Shown here: positions 1 through 11,100 of the stretch, one piece after another
Numbering within the stretch: position 1 is the stretch's first letter
How the letters are laid out: each line of letters begins with the position of its first letter
Source: Sphacelaria rigidula
Taxonomy: Eukaryota > Phaeophyceae > Sphacelariales
DNA: 22,141 nt
Direction: 5' to 3'
Assembly (NCBI GenBank): GCA_964200075.2
Contig: CAXNAA020000351.1
Coordinates: 1 to 22,141 of the forward strand
Notes under the pieces: generated by a model
Database searches by the model: none
Told to the model about the DNA's origin: nothing
Seen by the model: only the letters and a program-made list of their open reading frames with translations
Position numbers and translations under genes: made by a program

Positions 1-840
1 CGCAATTTCATATTTTTCGCAGCGTCCATGGGGCCATGCAAATATGTTTTCATCCCCATCCCCTCTCCCAACCACTCGCCGGAGGGGGGGGCGATACGTA
101 GGGTCTCGGACTTTTTGGGGGGGCACGCTCGGTTCTGAACCTAAAATGTGCCATCAGTGATGAAACGGCCTGGGGGGGGGGGGGAGGGAGGGGCGTACTA
201 ATTTGTTGCTCGCCTTGGTCGTTTGACCGTTGACTACGTTTCTTCCGTGCATTACACAGTAACATTTCTCATATGTCATCCCCTTCCTGTTTCGCCGTCA
301 GTGGCCACCATCTATCTCCAAGTATAACTATCGTTTTTTCGCTACTGTCTAATGCATCAAACGATTTCATGCCACCTTTGGTCACGTCCCGCATTTCCCC
401 CACTAGCACGTCCCGTTCCTCCTTGTATAGGTCACATTCTGCCACTATAGGACCTCTGATCACTATTACTTTGCCACAGGGGAAATTCTGTGCATCTACT
501 TCCTCCTCCTCTCCACGACTGGTAAATCTCTTTCTTCTTTCTGGCAGGTCTCGGTCCCCCACCCGAAATCGCAGTTTTGAATTTTTCGCCGCGTTCATCG
601 GGCCATGCAAATATGTTTTCATCCTTATCCACCCTCTCAACCCCCTCGTATATCTTCAGGTGTTCTCCCTCGTCTACTTGGCGTCTGAGCGCTCCTTTCC
701 CCCGTATTTCTATCATGTCTCTCACTTTTGTCTTGTACCCCGCGCCTTCACCCATCGAAACGGCTTGGGGGGGCGTACTCATTTGTTGCTTTCCTTAGTC
801 GTTCGACCATTGACCACGCATCCCTTTCGAGACAGAGCAT
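1..840 (-). mobile_element. Fragments of LINE (non-LTR retrotransposon) 3' ends, repeated head to tail
   Basis: Reading the minus strand from high to low coordinates there are three pieces. Piece one (832-779) ends in a short open tail with VVNGRTTKESNK and a stop. Piece two runs from about 650 to 269 (from MKTYLHGPMNAAKN through EECDLYKEERD-like text and LGDRWWPLTAKQEGD to a TGA), with a degraded copy of the same VVNG tail at about 245-199 whose stop codon is mutated to TTA. Piece three is only the start (MKTYLHGPMDAAKN) at 60-1 and leaves the window. The layout of a Cys-containing segment followed by an EC-x2-YKEER stretch is what I expect near the zinc-binding C-terminus of LINE reverse transcriptases. 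Here the first Cys position reads Phe (QNFPCGK) and the expected His reads Pro, and no full ORF remains, so these are dead copies. Each tail is followed by a C run on minus (G on plus: 767-773, 172-184). The family assignment is from memory of the pattern, not a search. Confidence 0.55.
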
Positions 841-880
841 CGGCCTGGGGGGGGGGGGGGGGGGAGCCGCTTATCACGTT

Positions 881-890
881 NNNNNNNNNN
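881..890. other. Assembly gap (10 N)
   Basis: Ten N characters lie just after an 18-base G run (847-864). The long G runs nearby (172-184, 847-864, 960-975) probably broke the assembly. The true gap length is unknown, and any open frame read across it is meaningless. Confidence 0.98.
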
Positions 891-1517
891 TTTCTTTTTT
901 TGGTTCTCCTTGGTGGTTCCCCGTTTGCCCCCGAACCCGTCCTAGAAAAACCGAGGCGCGGGGGGGGGGGGGGGGTAGCGCGCTACTACTGTAAGGGTGA
1001 ACTTGTTGTGGACACGACACGAGCGCCAGAAGCAACCTCCAAACTCCAAACACTTGAATGTATGGAAGATTGACGTAACTGGTGAAGACGGTGATCGAGG
1101 GCGCATGCCCCAGCTCCCATCTTCCAGTGCTGCCAAAAGTTAGGGACTTCACGTGTAGTGTTTTGGACGGCTCCAGCGCCATGCACTCTTTCAGCAGAAT
1201 AAAAAATCACTACTTGAAACCTGTTCGAATAGCAATGTGGGAGAGCACGCGATTTCGCGACATGTACACCAGCGACCGTTTCGCAGTTGAATATTGAAAC
1301 ACTGAACCCTGATATACTACGTAGCATGAACACCTGTGATGGGTCACGGGTTCTTTTCGATCATTATCGGTAGATGCGGTGTGCGTCACCTATAGTAATC
1401 CGAATTTAGTTGAACTCACAAGATGCTAACGACAAACACAAGTGTGGTATACGTGCAGCACAACACAGTGGTTCAGATGAGAGACATACCAATTACAAGC
1501 AGAACAATGAAGTTCAC
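891..1517. other. Non-coding stretch, probably intron of the aminotransferase gene
   Basis: I see no convincing exon on either strand here. It contains a T-rich segment after the gap, a 16-base G run at 960-975 and otherwise unremarkable sequence. If the minus-strand aminotransferase gene is intact, this is the 5' part of its second intron. I looked for the next expected coding motif (V-F-D-T after the HRGHA split codon) and did not find it. Confidence 0.5.
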
Positions 1518-2040
1518 CTGCGTGTCCTCGGTGCACCATATGGTCGTCTATAGGGAGCAGCATTAGCGCAGGATCCGTGGTGATTCCTCCAACCAAGGAC
1601 GTGTAGAAACTCCGCCAGCCAGGATTTGGAGTTGGCAGGGCCTTACGCAAGCGCGCGAGAAACTCGCCCTGCACATGATGGAGGAAATATCAAGAGGTGT
1701 TATCACATCAAATTGAACGTGTGGTATGGTCGTGCGGTTCGACATTGGTGAGTTGAAGCTTTGCTAAGCTGGACACATTCGCACGGTCAGTATTGTACTG
1801 CAGCCCAGTGAAGAAGTGCAACCGAAGTGTCGGGACTGCAACAGTGCTACTGTGCGAATATAATACGACTTCTTCTGTTGTTGTACCTTACAGGTATCCA
1901 AACATGAGCAGCAGGACTGAAACTGAACTGTTTAAGAACGACCAAAGTTGATCTTCTGTATTAGTCTGTAGATGGAATCTGGTGACGCCCACCTCTTGAA
2001 GGACTGGAAGATTGGGTCCATCTCCATTAGAGGTAGCCAT
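1518..2040 (-). CDS. Class-IV PLP-dependent aminotransferase (D-amino-acid/branched-chain type), first two exons, partial
   Basis: Exon 1 is 2040-1993: ATG and 16 codons ending PVLQE, then a gtgggc donor. Exon 2 is 1668-1518: acceptor after a pyrimidine-rich tract and tgcag, 50 codons plus one base, then a gtgaac donor. The intron is 1669-1992, phase 0. Exon 2 reads through GWRSFYTSLVGGITTDP and PIDDHMVHRGHA. Fold-type IV aminotransferases of plants and algae carry this DDHMVHRGH block at the N-terminal side of the catalytic domain, followed by VFDT. The exon ends with a lone G, so the next exon should complete a Val codon. The PLP lysine and the rest of the enzyme (usually about 300-350 residues in total) are not in the window. 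The ATG at 2040 has A at -3 and G at +4; an in-frame ATG at 2124 would add 28 residues. I see no clear transit peptide. D-amino-acid aminotransferase is my best guess; branched-chain aminotransferase or aminodeoxychorismate lyase are alternatives. The LINE debris to the left may lie in the next intron or may have broken the gene. Confidence 0.8.
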
Positions 2041-2546
2041 AATTTTATGGTACGGTGGTACCGACGAAATAAGATGAAGGTTGTACTGTACTGGATCAGA
2101 TCCACGATCACGCACGACAGACAACAGCGCTGTGCAGCTGGAAGCGGCAGGTTTCCAGCAACGGAGATTGGTTTCGTGGGTACCCCGAATGTTTGGGTAT
2201 GTATCCTACCTCAATTTGCATACTATCCCTCCCATCCGATCCAAAGACAGAATAGCCAGGGTGGAGGGCTACGTGTCTACACTGTTGTACTGTACAGTTG
2301 TACCGTACTGGCTGTCTCTCAAGATCAAGGGAAACAAAGGGGGGTAGGAATACATGTAGCCTTCATTATTTTTGATGAGTAGAGTTCGGTGCCATCGGCC
2401 TGTGCGTATTTCGAATATCAACTATACCCTGCCGACTGTCTACTTCGTGCAACGGGAGCTGCTACTTGAACCCACCAACGGCAGCGCGGTGGGCTACGAT
2501 GCACCAGAAAGCGAAGGGGTTACATGGGTAGAACGGCCTAGGAGAG
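2041..2546. promoter_or_regulatory. Shared (bidirectional) promoter region between aminotransferase and NEK genes
   Basis: The two genes start head to head with 506 bp between their ATGs, so both promoters and 5' leaders must fit here. No clear TATA box stands out. The motif TGTACTGTAC and relatives occur around 2083-2095 and 2283-2312. Near the kinase start are two tiny upstream open frames: ATG 2499 (10 codons, stop 2529-2531, in frame with the kinase) and ATG 2524 (5 codons, stop 2539-2541). If transcribed, they could lower kinase translation. The in-frame stop at 2529 fixes ATG 2547 as the kinase start. Confidence 0.5.
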
Positions 2547-5500
2547 ATGGAAAAATATCGAGTGAACAAAGTGATTGGGGAGGGAAGCTTTGGCAAGGCG
2601 ATCCTCTGCGCTAGGATCAGCGATGGCAAGGTAAGACGTGGGAAAACGGTGGTCCCACGAGTCTTGTCCGTGTTGCTGCCGATTCAAAAACGCCATATGT
2701 TCACCCGTCAAAGACACGTGTTTGACATATACAAGTACTGTACGGACAGCGAAGTCAGACACAAGACATGTGCAGCTTGATGTACAACAACAGCACAGCA
2801 CGGTCTATTCTGCACACAACATTACGATCATGGTATGTACAACACAGTAAATTCATTGGGGATGGGGTGGTACGCGCTCGCACGGTTCCAGGCCTGGTGA
2901 CGATACTACCGTATTACTGTACGATCGATCTGTCTACATTGTTCATTCGTTGCAATGCAATACCGTGAGAGACAACCAAGGCATAATACCTCATGGCTCA
3001 TGGATCTCTCATACCACCTGACATTAATCCTTAATATGGCGACCGCAGCCTCCTGTTCCGAGAATCCGACCTCTGATGTTCCCGCCACTTCATGGAGAAT
3101 GGCAACAGTGCAGGGTAAGATGGCGGCTAGTAAGTCGGATGGGCGCTGAAACGGGTGTGCGAGGTTTCTGTTTCAACCAACAGGATTTCAACGATCAGAC
3201 ATCTAGATACTGTATGGTTGAGCAGGCGGGACTGTGAGACACCTTCTCGCAAACATGCTCAATCCACAAAAAGCTAACGGAGGTCGCCGTACCTTCCCCA
3301 CCTCTCAACGCCACGAGCTCATGCTGGGTTTGTGATGGAAAACGCCCAACCCTGCGATTCCATGCGAGTTGCTTGTGCGTGGGTCAACTTGTGCTCGTCC
3401 TGCTCAGGCCATGTCTTCTCATTTTTTCTCTCATGAAAAAAATGCGACAGAAAATATTTTCCTCGATTTTTTGTATCTGATACGTCCACATCATTCATCA
3501 CTCATGTTCGCAGATGACTTCGAGTCCTGTTTACAATTATTCGCGCGCGACCGGCAGGGTGAAGAGTGGAAACAGAAAGCGTAGCTTGTTCGATCGAGAA
3601 CATGCGGCGGAAAAGAACGAAGGGCGCTTGACCCCAATCTTGCAGACCACCACGCCAGATACCACCTGTTCACACCCATGCGAACCCCACACAATTGACT
3701 CTCAGCTACCAGCGCAACCCTGCAACTCTGCAACCGTGCAGCATAGATCACGAGTTGAGCACAGGGTTGCATACACTGCAGTTATTGGGAACCGACATTA
3801 TTACCCTCTTGGCATGATGTGTTTGTTTTTTGTTGGCGAAAACTTGAGTATCTTATTCGATCGTAGGGTTTGGCGACGGAATCGCGTGGTGGGGTGGGCG
3901 ACCGAAATGCGTACACGCTCATGGCCAGTATAGGTGGTACAAAACTGCACGTTGTTCAATTTCTTTTTACATCCTCTGTGCAGAGAGTACAGACAGCCCT
4001 GTACTGTCCGTACTTCACGTTGCCCGCTTCTTTTTCACACATACTGTATCAAGTACACACAGTGCAGACCGCACAGTACAGTGCACTGCCCCTTTACCTC
4101 ATACAGTACCTACAAACCATCCCATATAATATTAATATTGGGCTGGTAAGACACACCAATGTGTTGGTGTTCACCGCAGCGCTTTCTCCGTAAAGCTGCT
4201 CTATGCACTCATCGGCATTTATCCGGATCGATCCCGTCGACGCCAAACCCCGTTAGATAGACCCTAGGTGGACCACTTGAGATGCGTGAAGACAGTCGCT
4301 TGGGTCCAACACAATGCGTGCGCCAGAGGGTGGGGACCAATTTGTTGTCACCTCAACTGTGCCGTACGAGTAGGGCTTATCCGCGCTAAAGATCAGCCGT
4401 TGATAATATTTCGAGAAAAGATCTGGCGCCCAACGAGTTGACCCTCTGACCGCCCATGATTTATCATCCCCGAACAGTGTCGGGAGACATGGGGGCATGG
4501 TTTTTGTACGTGCAGATTGTAGCTAAATGGACATGGGCCGTTAGGACGTGTCTTATCGGGACGGAAAATCAATTTCACACATCATATTGGTGTGTGATTG
4601 AAAGCGCAGCATCTCGGGCTCCCAGAAAAGAACACACGCGGTTTCGTAGGTAGAAATGTTTTTGTACGTGTATTACTGGAAATTATAGAAATCATTTAGG
4701 ACGTCCAAAAACCATCATGTAGGAGGGAAACATGCCAGCTTGGAAGGGGAGCATGACGTACAAAAGTGTGACATGTGTAGACGAAGGCGCAGATTATGTG
4801 ATTAGTCACACATCAATTTGATGTCAAAATTTGATTTTCGTCATCCTGATAGGATACGGCCTTGACGGAAAAACTGTTTTTCCAGCTAATAGACGTGCAG
4901 TAGCCTTGTGCCATTGTTGAAGGAGGAGAATGCAATTGCTTCCCTGCATTTATCATTCCGCTGTGTGCTGGCATCTTTACATGTGCGTTTAATGCTGGTG
5001 TGATCATCGCTACTGTCTTGCTGTACTGAGACGGGAGTATGTTTCCGGCCGTGACTTAGGCACAAATGATCATATTGCGCGGAATATGCATGGCAACGGT
5101 TAGTTCTGTTTTCGAGCTGCCGCGCCACCAAAAACAACCGTTTCGAACTCGCCACAAAAATGCACGATCATTTCGCGTTCAGGAGTTCTGTAGATGAAGG
5201 GATTAAACGACGATTTTGATGTACAGCTGTAACCCGGTGTGAAGTAAATCGATGCTTCGGTTTATCAGTCGAGTGATACACAGTTACAGCTAATGGACAA
5301 ATAGTGCGCCTTGCTTCCTAGGAGCTTGTTAATATGTGAACCGGTTTCGACATGGGTCTTCTTTCCCTCCTCTCCTTGTTCCCGCGGAATTCAGGCATGC
5401 GTGGTCAAGCAGATTGATACTTCCGCACTGCCCCCGAAGGCTCGAAAAGAGGTGAGCATTCCCGCGCCTGCGGCTATAGAGTTGCACAGAGTTCCTGTTC

Positions 5501-8127
5501 AGTCTCACACAAGACTGCTTCTTATGGTCCAGAAAATATTTGCCGGTTTTTTTCTTGTAATTATTTTTCTGAAATTGGTTATCATTTTCTGGAAAAAGCG
5601 TTTTCTGAGATCTTCAGTTTCCCCCTAGAAGTGTTTTTTCAGTCCATCTCGTCGAGAAAAGCAGTCCGCTATCGGAGAGATCGAAGTTCGTGGGAAACTG
5701 GGTTTATCAAGAATTCATCCTACCCCTGCAGCTAGTGGAGGCAATACATCACGCTCTGAACAGTAGAGTACGTTAGCGGAACGCGTACTGCGTACAGTAT
5801 CGAGTCTGTTGCTTATTGCGATAGATAATAGGTCCGATACAGTATACAGCAATGCGGCCGCTATTTCGTACGTCAAATGAATAATGGCAAAGTATCACGT
5901 AGGCGAGTGCTACCATCTTGACACAAAACCCCCCAGAATTTTTCCAAAATGATGAGCAACGGTGTAAACGGCCAATGTTGTGGATTGACACGGATTTTGA
6001 TAATCCGGGAAATCATGACATCATCAAGCCACCACGCTACAAACTACGCATCGTACTGTAGCACACATCCCGCTTTACCTTCAGTAGACTGTACTCGAGC
6101 AAGTCTCCCTTTTCCCGCACCCCAATCTGTGTAACACAAAAGGCTGCGAAGGAAGCCACCCTGCTCGCGATGCTGTCCCATCCAAACATTGTGGGCTTCT
6201 GGGAAAGCTTCTTGCATGGACATGCACGCAACATGCTTTGCATCGTCATGGACTACGCGGACGGCGGGGACCTGAGCTCGTGCCTCAGAGCGCGTCGGGG
6301 CCGGCTGTTGGAGGAGGAGGTTATTCTCGACTGGTGCGCATGTAGATCGGCGTAGTTGGTGTGGGTGGCAGTGGTGAAGTAGATTTGGCCAGGACGGAAC
6401 AATCGGCACACTGGACTGTTCTCTCGACCGATACGTGCACATGCTGTACATACGAATATTAGGAATGATACCTTTGACTGATGTCTATGGCAGCACTTGG
6501 CTTTCCAACGAGTCCGAGGACATAAGTGATCAACCACTTGTCCAGCCGAGAACCACGAACATTTTGTTTGTCCCAACATGATCTTGCACGGCGGCTCCGC
6601 CCCGCTTTGTCATGTTTGCGCGCTTCTTGCAACGGGGCGGAAATGTAAACTACTCCACCTGTCATTGTCGCGCCAGGTTCGTGCAAACCACGCTTGCGCT
6701 GAAGCACATTCATGACAGGAAAATCCTACACCGCGATCTCAAGACGCAGAATATATTCCTTACGCGCTCAAGAATTGTGAAGCTGGGCGACTTTGGCATC
6801 GCCAAGGTGAGGTTCCAAAACCTAAAAAATATGAAACAGAAAATGAGCAACACACTGGAAATCGATGGGAAGTTCACGTTGAGAGTTTATGCTGTCGCCG
6901 ATTTGGCACGAGGCTTGCGCACTGAACGTTTCTTACGAGACTGGCGTATAGGTGTTGCAAAAGTCTCGCGGTCTCGCGCGGTTCATAGACCTTGAAATGC
7001 AGACGTGGTGCGACTACAGGTTGTCCTTCTCGAAACACAAAAAAACAGGTTCTTGGCAACACGATGGACCTGGCGCGGACAGCCATCGGCACGCCGCTCT
7101 TCATGAGCCCCGAGATATGCCAAGATAAGCGCTACAACCACAAGAGCGACATGTGGAGCTTAGGGTGAGAACAACGATACTTTTGGTGTGTGACCCCCCC
7201 TGTTCCCCGTCTCTTCTACCTTTCACCGCATGGCAAGGTTGTAAGGTTGGTTGTTGCTGACCCTGGTGTAGATCTGCGCAGCCCAAATGCCTGTCCTGTA
7301 TGGACTTTCCAGTATTATGCATATTTCAATCCACGCGGAACCCGGATACTGTGCGATATGATTAGTTTCATGATGTGCTGACCTGAGACGCACACAGGCC
7401 GCTGGATTCGGAGTCTTCGATGAGTCCTGGTTGACTTCTTCCCTTCAACGCTATGCACTCCTGCTTTCCTTGACCCTTACCGCGTTTGCGTATATCGCGC
7501 CAAAAGGTGCGTCTTGTACGAGATGGCCTGCCTCCGACATGCATTCGAAGGGAACAATATGCGTCTGCTGGTGGTAAAGATCACCACCTTTGAACCCCGG
7601 CCAGTACCCTCCAGGTGTGTTCATGTACCTGTACTCCATGGGTGGGCGTTCAGGCTGTTCCTGTGTTGATGTGTTGCGTCTGCTTAGTAAACCGTAGACC
7701 ACGTTTGAACGTGGGGAGTGATGTGTTGGAGGAACCCAAGATAGGTTCGCCAAGTTGATACCATTTTCTGGTCAAATTTCGAAGAATCTTTTACATCTGC
7801 ACTTCGAATTGCCGTTGTGGTACAAGATAAGAAAAGGTTTCACAGTTATATGTGACTTCGAGTGTGACTTCCTACCCCATATCGGCCCCGTCACGCTCGA
7901 GATGCGCAAAGGTTCGCACGTCTGTCTTGCCCTCGCTGTCGTAGTTTTCACTTTTGCTTTTACCTCGCCTCCGGTCCAACACGATGATTGCCAGGTACAG
8001 CGCAGGACTTCGGAGTCTGCTGACGCAATTGTTGCGTAAGGATCCGAAAGCGAGACCAAGTACTGGCTCTGTCTTGAGACGGCCGCTGGTGAAGGAGAAG
8101 ATCGGGCGCTTTCTTAGCGAAGCACAG
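2547..8127 (+). CDS. NEK kinase catalytic domain, exons 1-7 (residues 1-273)
   Basis: Residues 1-28 (exon 1) contain IGEGSFGKA, the glycine loop. Exon 2 (29-47) carries VVKQID, whose Lys is the ATP-binding lysine. Exon 3 (48-110) has [20 protein letters not shown], covering helix C and the following strand, and the hinge [11 protein letters not shown]. Exon 4 has [18 protein letters not shown] with catalytic Asp131 and Asn136, and DFG at 149-151. Exon 5 has LARTAIGTP with likely activation-loop Thr165 and Thr169, the SPE motif (174-176) and DMWSLG. Exon 6 begins [16 protein letters not shown], and exon 7 has [11 protein letters not shown] with the structural Arg. [16 protein letters not shown], the GTP-x3-SPE variant of APE and CVLYEMA are NEK hallmarks. 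No key residue is missing. The start is the first ATG after an in-frame TAG. Intron 1 is by far the longest (2,764 bp). Confidence 0.96.
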
Positions 8128-11100
8128 GTGACCGGACTCCCTCCGGCTCTCACCGCCTGCTCCTCTCCATCTTGGTAATCTTACTGGCTCATAATGTGTC
8201 ATGAGAGATTGCGGTGTACACCATGAGGGCATGTCTGTAACAACGTTCGATATCGGCATTCTTTCGATTCTTCTCCTGGAGTTGCAAGCGTCATACGCCG
8301 CTCAATGCCCTTGATCGCTTTATACCGACTGCGCTCCAGAGACGTATGTACAACAATCGAGATGGGAAAAGTACCTAGCAGGACGGGGTCTAGGGGGTTG
8401 CATGAACGAAGATGTAGGTGTCGTGGTATTAGTTTGGGCCGCTTCATTACGTCCGCGATTTTGTCGTGCTTCCAGGATTAGCAGACGCGAGCACTTCCGC
8501 CCCTTTACGCGTTTGACCGGCGTCATTCGTCAAAAACGACAGATTGCAGAAGAATTCAGCCATACCGTCTTGCACCGCCGGCGTTCAGGGAACTCGTCTC
8601 CAGTTTCAGCCCTCTCAGCAGTAGCCTCGCCAGAGGCACGAGTTCGTCAACCGTTACTCCCTGAGAACCCCCCCCGGAGACCTTCTCCCTCCAGTGTGTT
8701 GGAACGTAAGGATTCGCCTCCCAATCCTTCCATTCTACAAAATGGAATTGCGGCTGCAGTAGGCGGCAAAGCCTTTGCGGTAAAGGGACACGAACTTGGA
8801 GCACCCTTGGGGGCTGAGGGGAACGAGGCGTTACGCGAGGCAAATCACAGGAAAAAGGAGATAAATGCGGGAGGTGATGGAATCAGAGCTCAGGGAGCGA
8901 GACACCCGGTTAAGAGAGGCGGGAGCGATGCCGAAAAGAAATTGGTTGCAGCGAGGCAGGCGCAGTACCGACAACAGAGACGTAAGTTCGGGGCGTACTT
9001 TTGTCGGTGCATCCGCCACGACACGGTTGTAGTGAGGGCAAACAAATAGGCAAGGCTTATGAGCTCGTGAGATTGTGACACGGCGGAAAATAGTCGCGAA
9101 TTGCAGGCCTAGAATGTATGGGATATGTCAGGATTTACTGTAGTGGATTGTACCGATATTGACGGTGGTACGTATTCCACACTATTCCGCCGCTCTTGTC
9201 TTGCCGACAGGCTCAGATCCGATGTCTGGAAGCCACGCACTGATCATGGCCTATTTGATTGTCACACGCAGGAGACTTAGCAAAAAAGCGCGCCAACGTC
9301 GCTGCGGCAGCCCTCGGTGTTGCTCAGCAACCCTCACCCCGTCGCCGTACTCCCAAGCGCGCCGGTGAGGTTGGTGAGGCTGCGGCCAAAAAGTACCAGG
9401 GTGTAGAAGATGCAGCAAGGCGCGCGAGAGAGCGAGCGAGGGTCGCGGTCGCGAGAGAAGCTCTTGGCGTTGGCAGAAAATCGCCTCCGCGCGCTGTCCC
9501 TTCACCTGAGACTCGTAGGGCTGAACAGTTGGTGAGGGCATCTCCTGATGCGGGCGGACGGGTTACCCCGAAGAGACCCCCGCCCTTACGGTCGCCGATC
9601 GGCATGGGGAAAGAGAATCCAGCCACTGGGCATCCTCATCGTCCTTCTCGGGGAGTCTCGCCACCTGAAGGACGGGTTGATTTGGAGGGCGTGAAGGGTA
9701 AAGCTGGAGAGCGGAAGACCTCGGCAGCGGCAGCGGCAGCGGCGGCAAGATTGGCCAATTCTCCCGGCGGCGAGGCTCACAGAAGACATGCCGATGGGCG
9801 TGATGGACCGGCGTTCCAACAGAATCAGAACTTGCGGTTTGGAGTAGCAGCACCGGCAGAGGGCGCTGTTGGCACGGCAGTGTCCGCCGACCGTGCAGAA
9901 CAAGAGTCAGAGAGCAGGGAAGTAGTTGACACAAAAGCGGCGGTAGACGTTACACGACGTCAGCGAGCAGCACGAGCTGTTTTCGGACTTAATTTTGGGG
10001 ATGTGCTAGAGGGGGGGGGGAAGATGATATCTGCAAGGCCGGAGGAGAAGGGCGTCGAAGAGGAAAAGGATTCTGATGTGAAGGTAAGCTCAAAGTCCAG
10101 ATGCCGTACCCATCTTCGGAAGTGAGCAGCAGAGAACATGCCTAGCGTGAGTCTACGTTCAAGGACGTTGTGCCTGAAAAGAAACGAGGACTTCTTGTCG
10201 AACTGGTCGCTCTACCAAGCGGAACATACCACCTGCCTTGCTGCAATCGAAACGTACTTACACGGCGATGCTCCTTGAGTACGAAGCCGCCATGTCTCAC
10301 CAGCGATTTACCCCACAAAACTGAATATTGGATATTTTATGTTGGCGATACATACCCAGGAGTCCGCTGCTACCCCTGCACCAGCCTTGTCAAATGGGTG
10401 CGATGGGCCTGTCACAGCTGCGATGCCGCCTCTTCAAGAGTCTGTGGGACCGATCGAGACCGTCGCCGCAGCGGACACATACGCGGAGCCCGAACACGGG
10501 ACGTCGGATGCTGCCGTCGGAGCCACCGATGTTGAAGGTCGAGAATCGAAGGACGAAACTCCGGGTGCAATAGATGATACTGAACCAAAGGCAGTGGAGA
10601 AAACTCAGACGTCGTCGCTTGCCAGGGATGAGGAAAGGAGGATGTCTGGTGGGGACTACGAGCCCCAAGGGAGTGATGGGGATATCGAAATAGGCGGCTC
10701 GATTGGTGCCTCAGAACAGAACAACCGCTTGGACGGGCCACCGCTAGATTGTGTACCACCTGTCGTGCCTAAAGGAGGCGGTGATTCCAACAACCCACGA
10801 GTTGATCTCGGACTCGGTCAAGGATGGCTGCAAAACCTCGAGGCTAAGATGGGAGCTATTAAGGCTCAGGTAGGTCGTTTCCTTCCTAGCCGTCCGCTTC
10901 AGACACGAAACGGCCTCCCTGTGGACTTTGTTCGCCGCGTATTTTGGCGAAACGAAGGTAGTGCGATGAACCCGCACACTCACTAATTTACTCCTTCCCT
11001 TCACAAACGACTCCGCTTTTCTTGTCACGCCGTCACACCACACGCTGCCCCACGTCTGAGCAAAGGTCGATCAGATCAAGTCCCCACCAGAGTTTACCCC

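Noticed and set aside
273-1073. Long plus-strand open frame of 266 codons
   Set aside because: It runs across the N gap and two G runs and is antisense to LINE fragments; composition is not protein-like.
4153-4170. Hairpin ACACCAA/TTGGTGT as a terminator or regulatory RNA
   Set aside because: A 7-bp stem in a long eukaryotic intron is expected by chance; there is no supporting context.
4253-4498. Minus-strand 81-codon frame inside intron 1
   Set aside because: It reads slightly protein-like, but has a stop just upstream, no matching splice sites and no family I can name. Perhaps a relic, but not supported.
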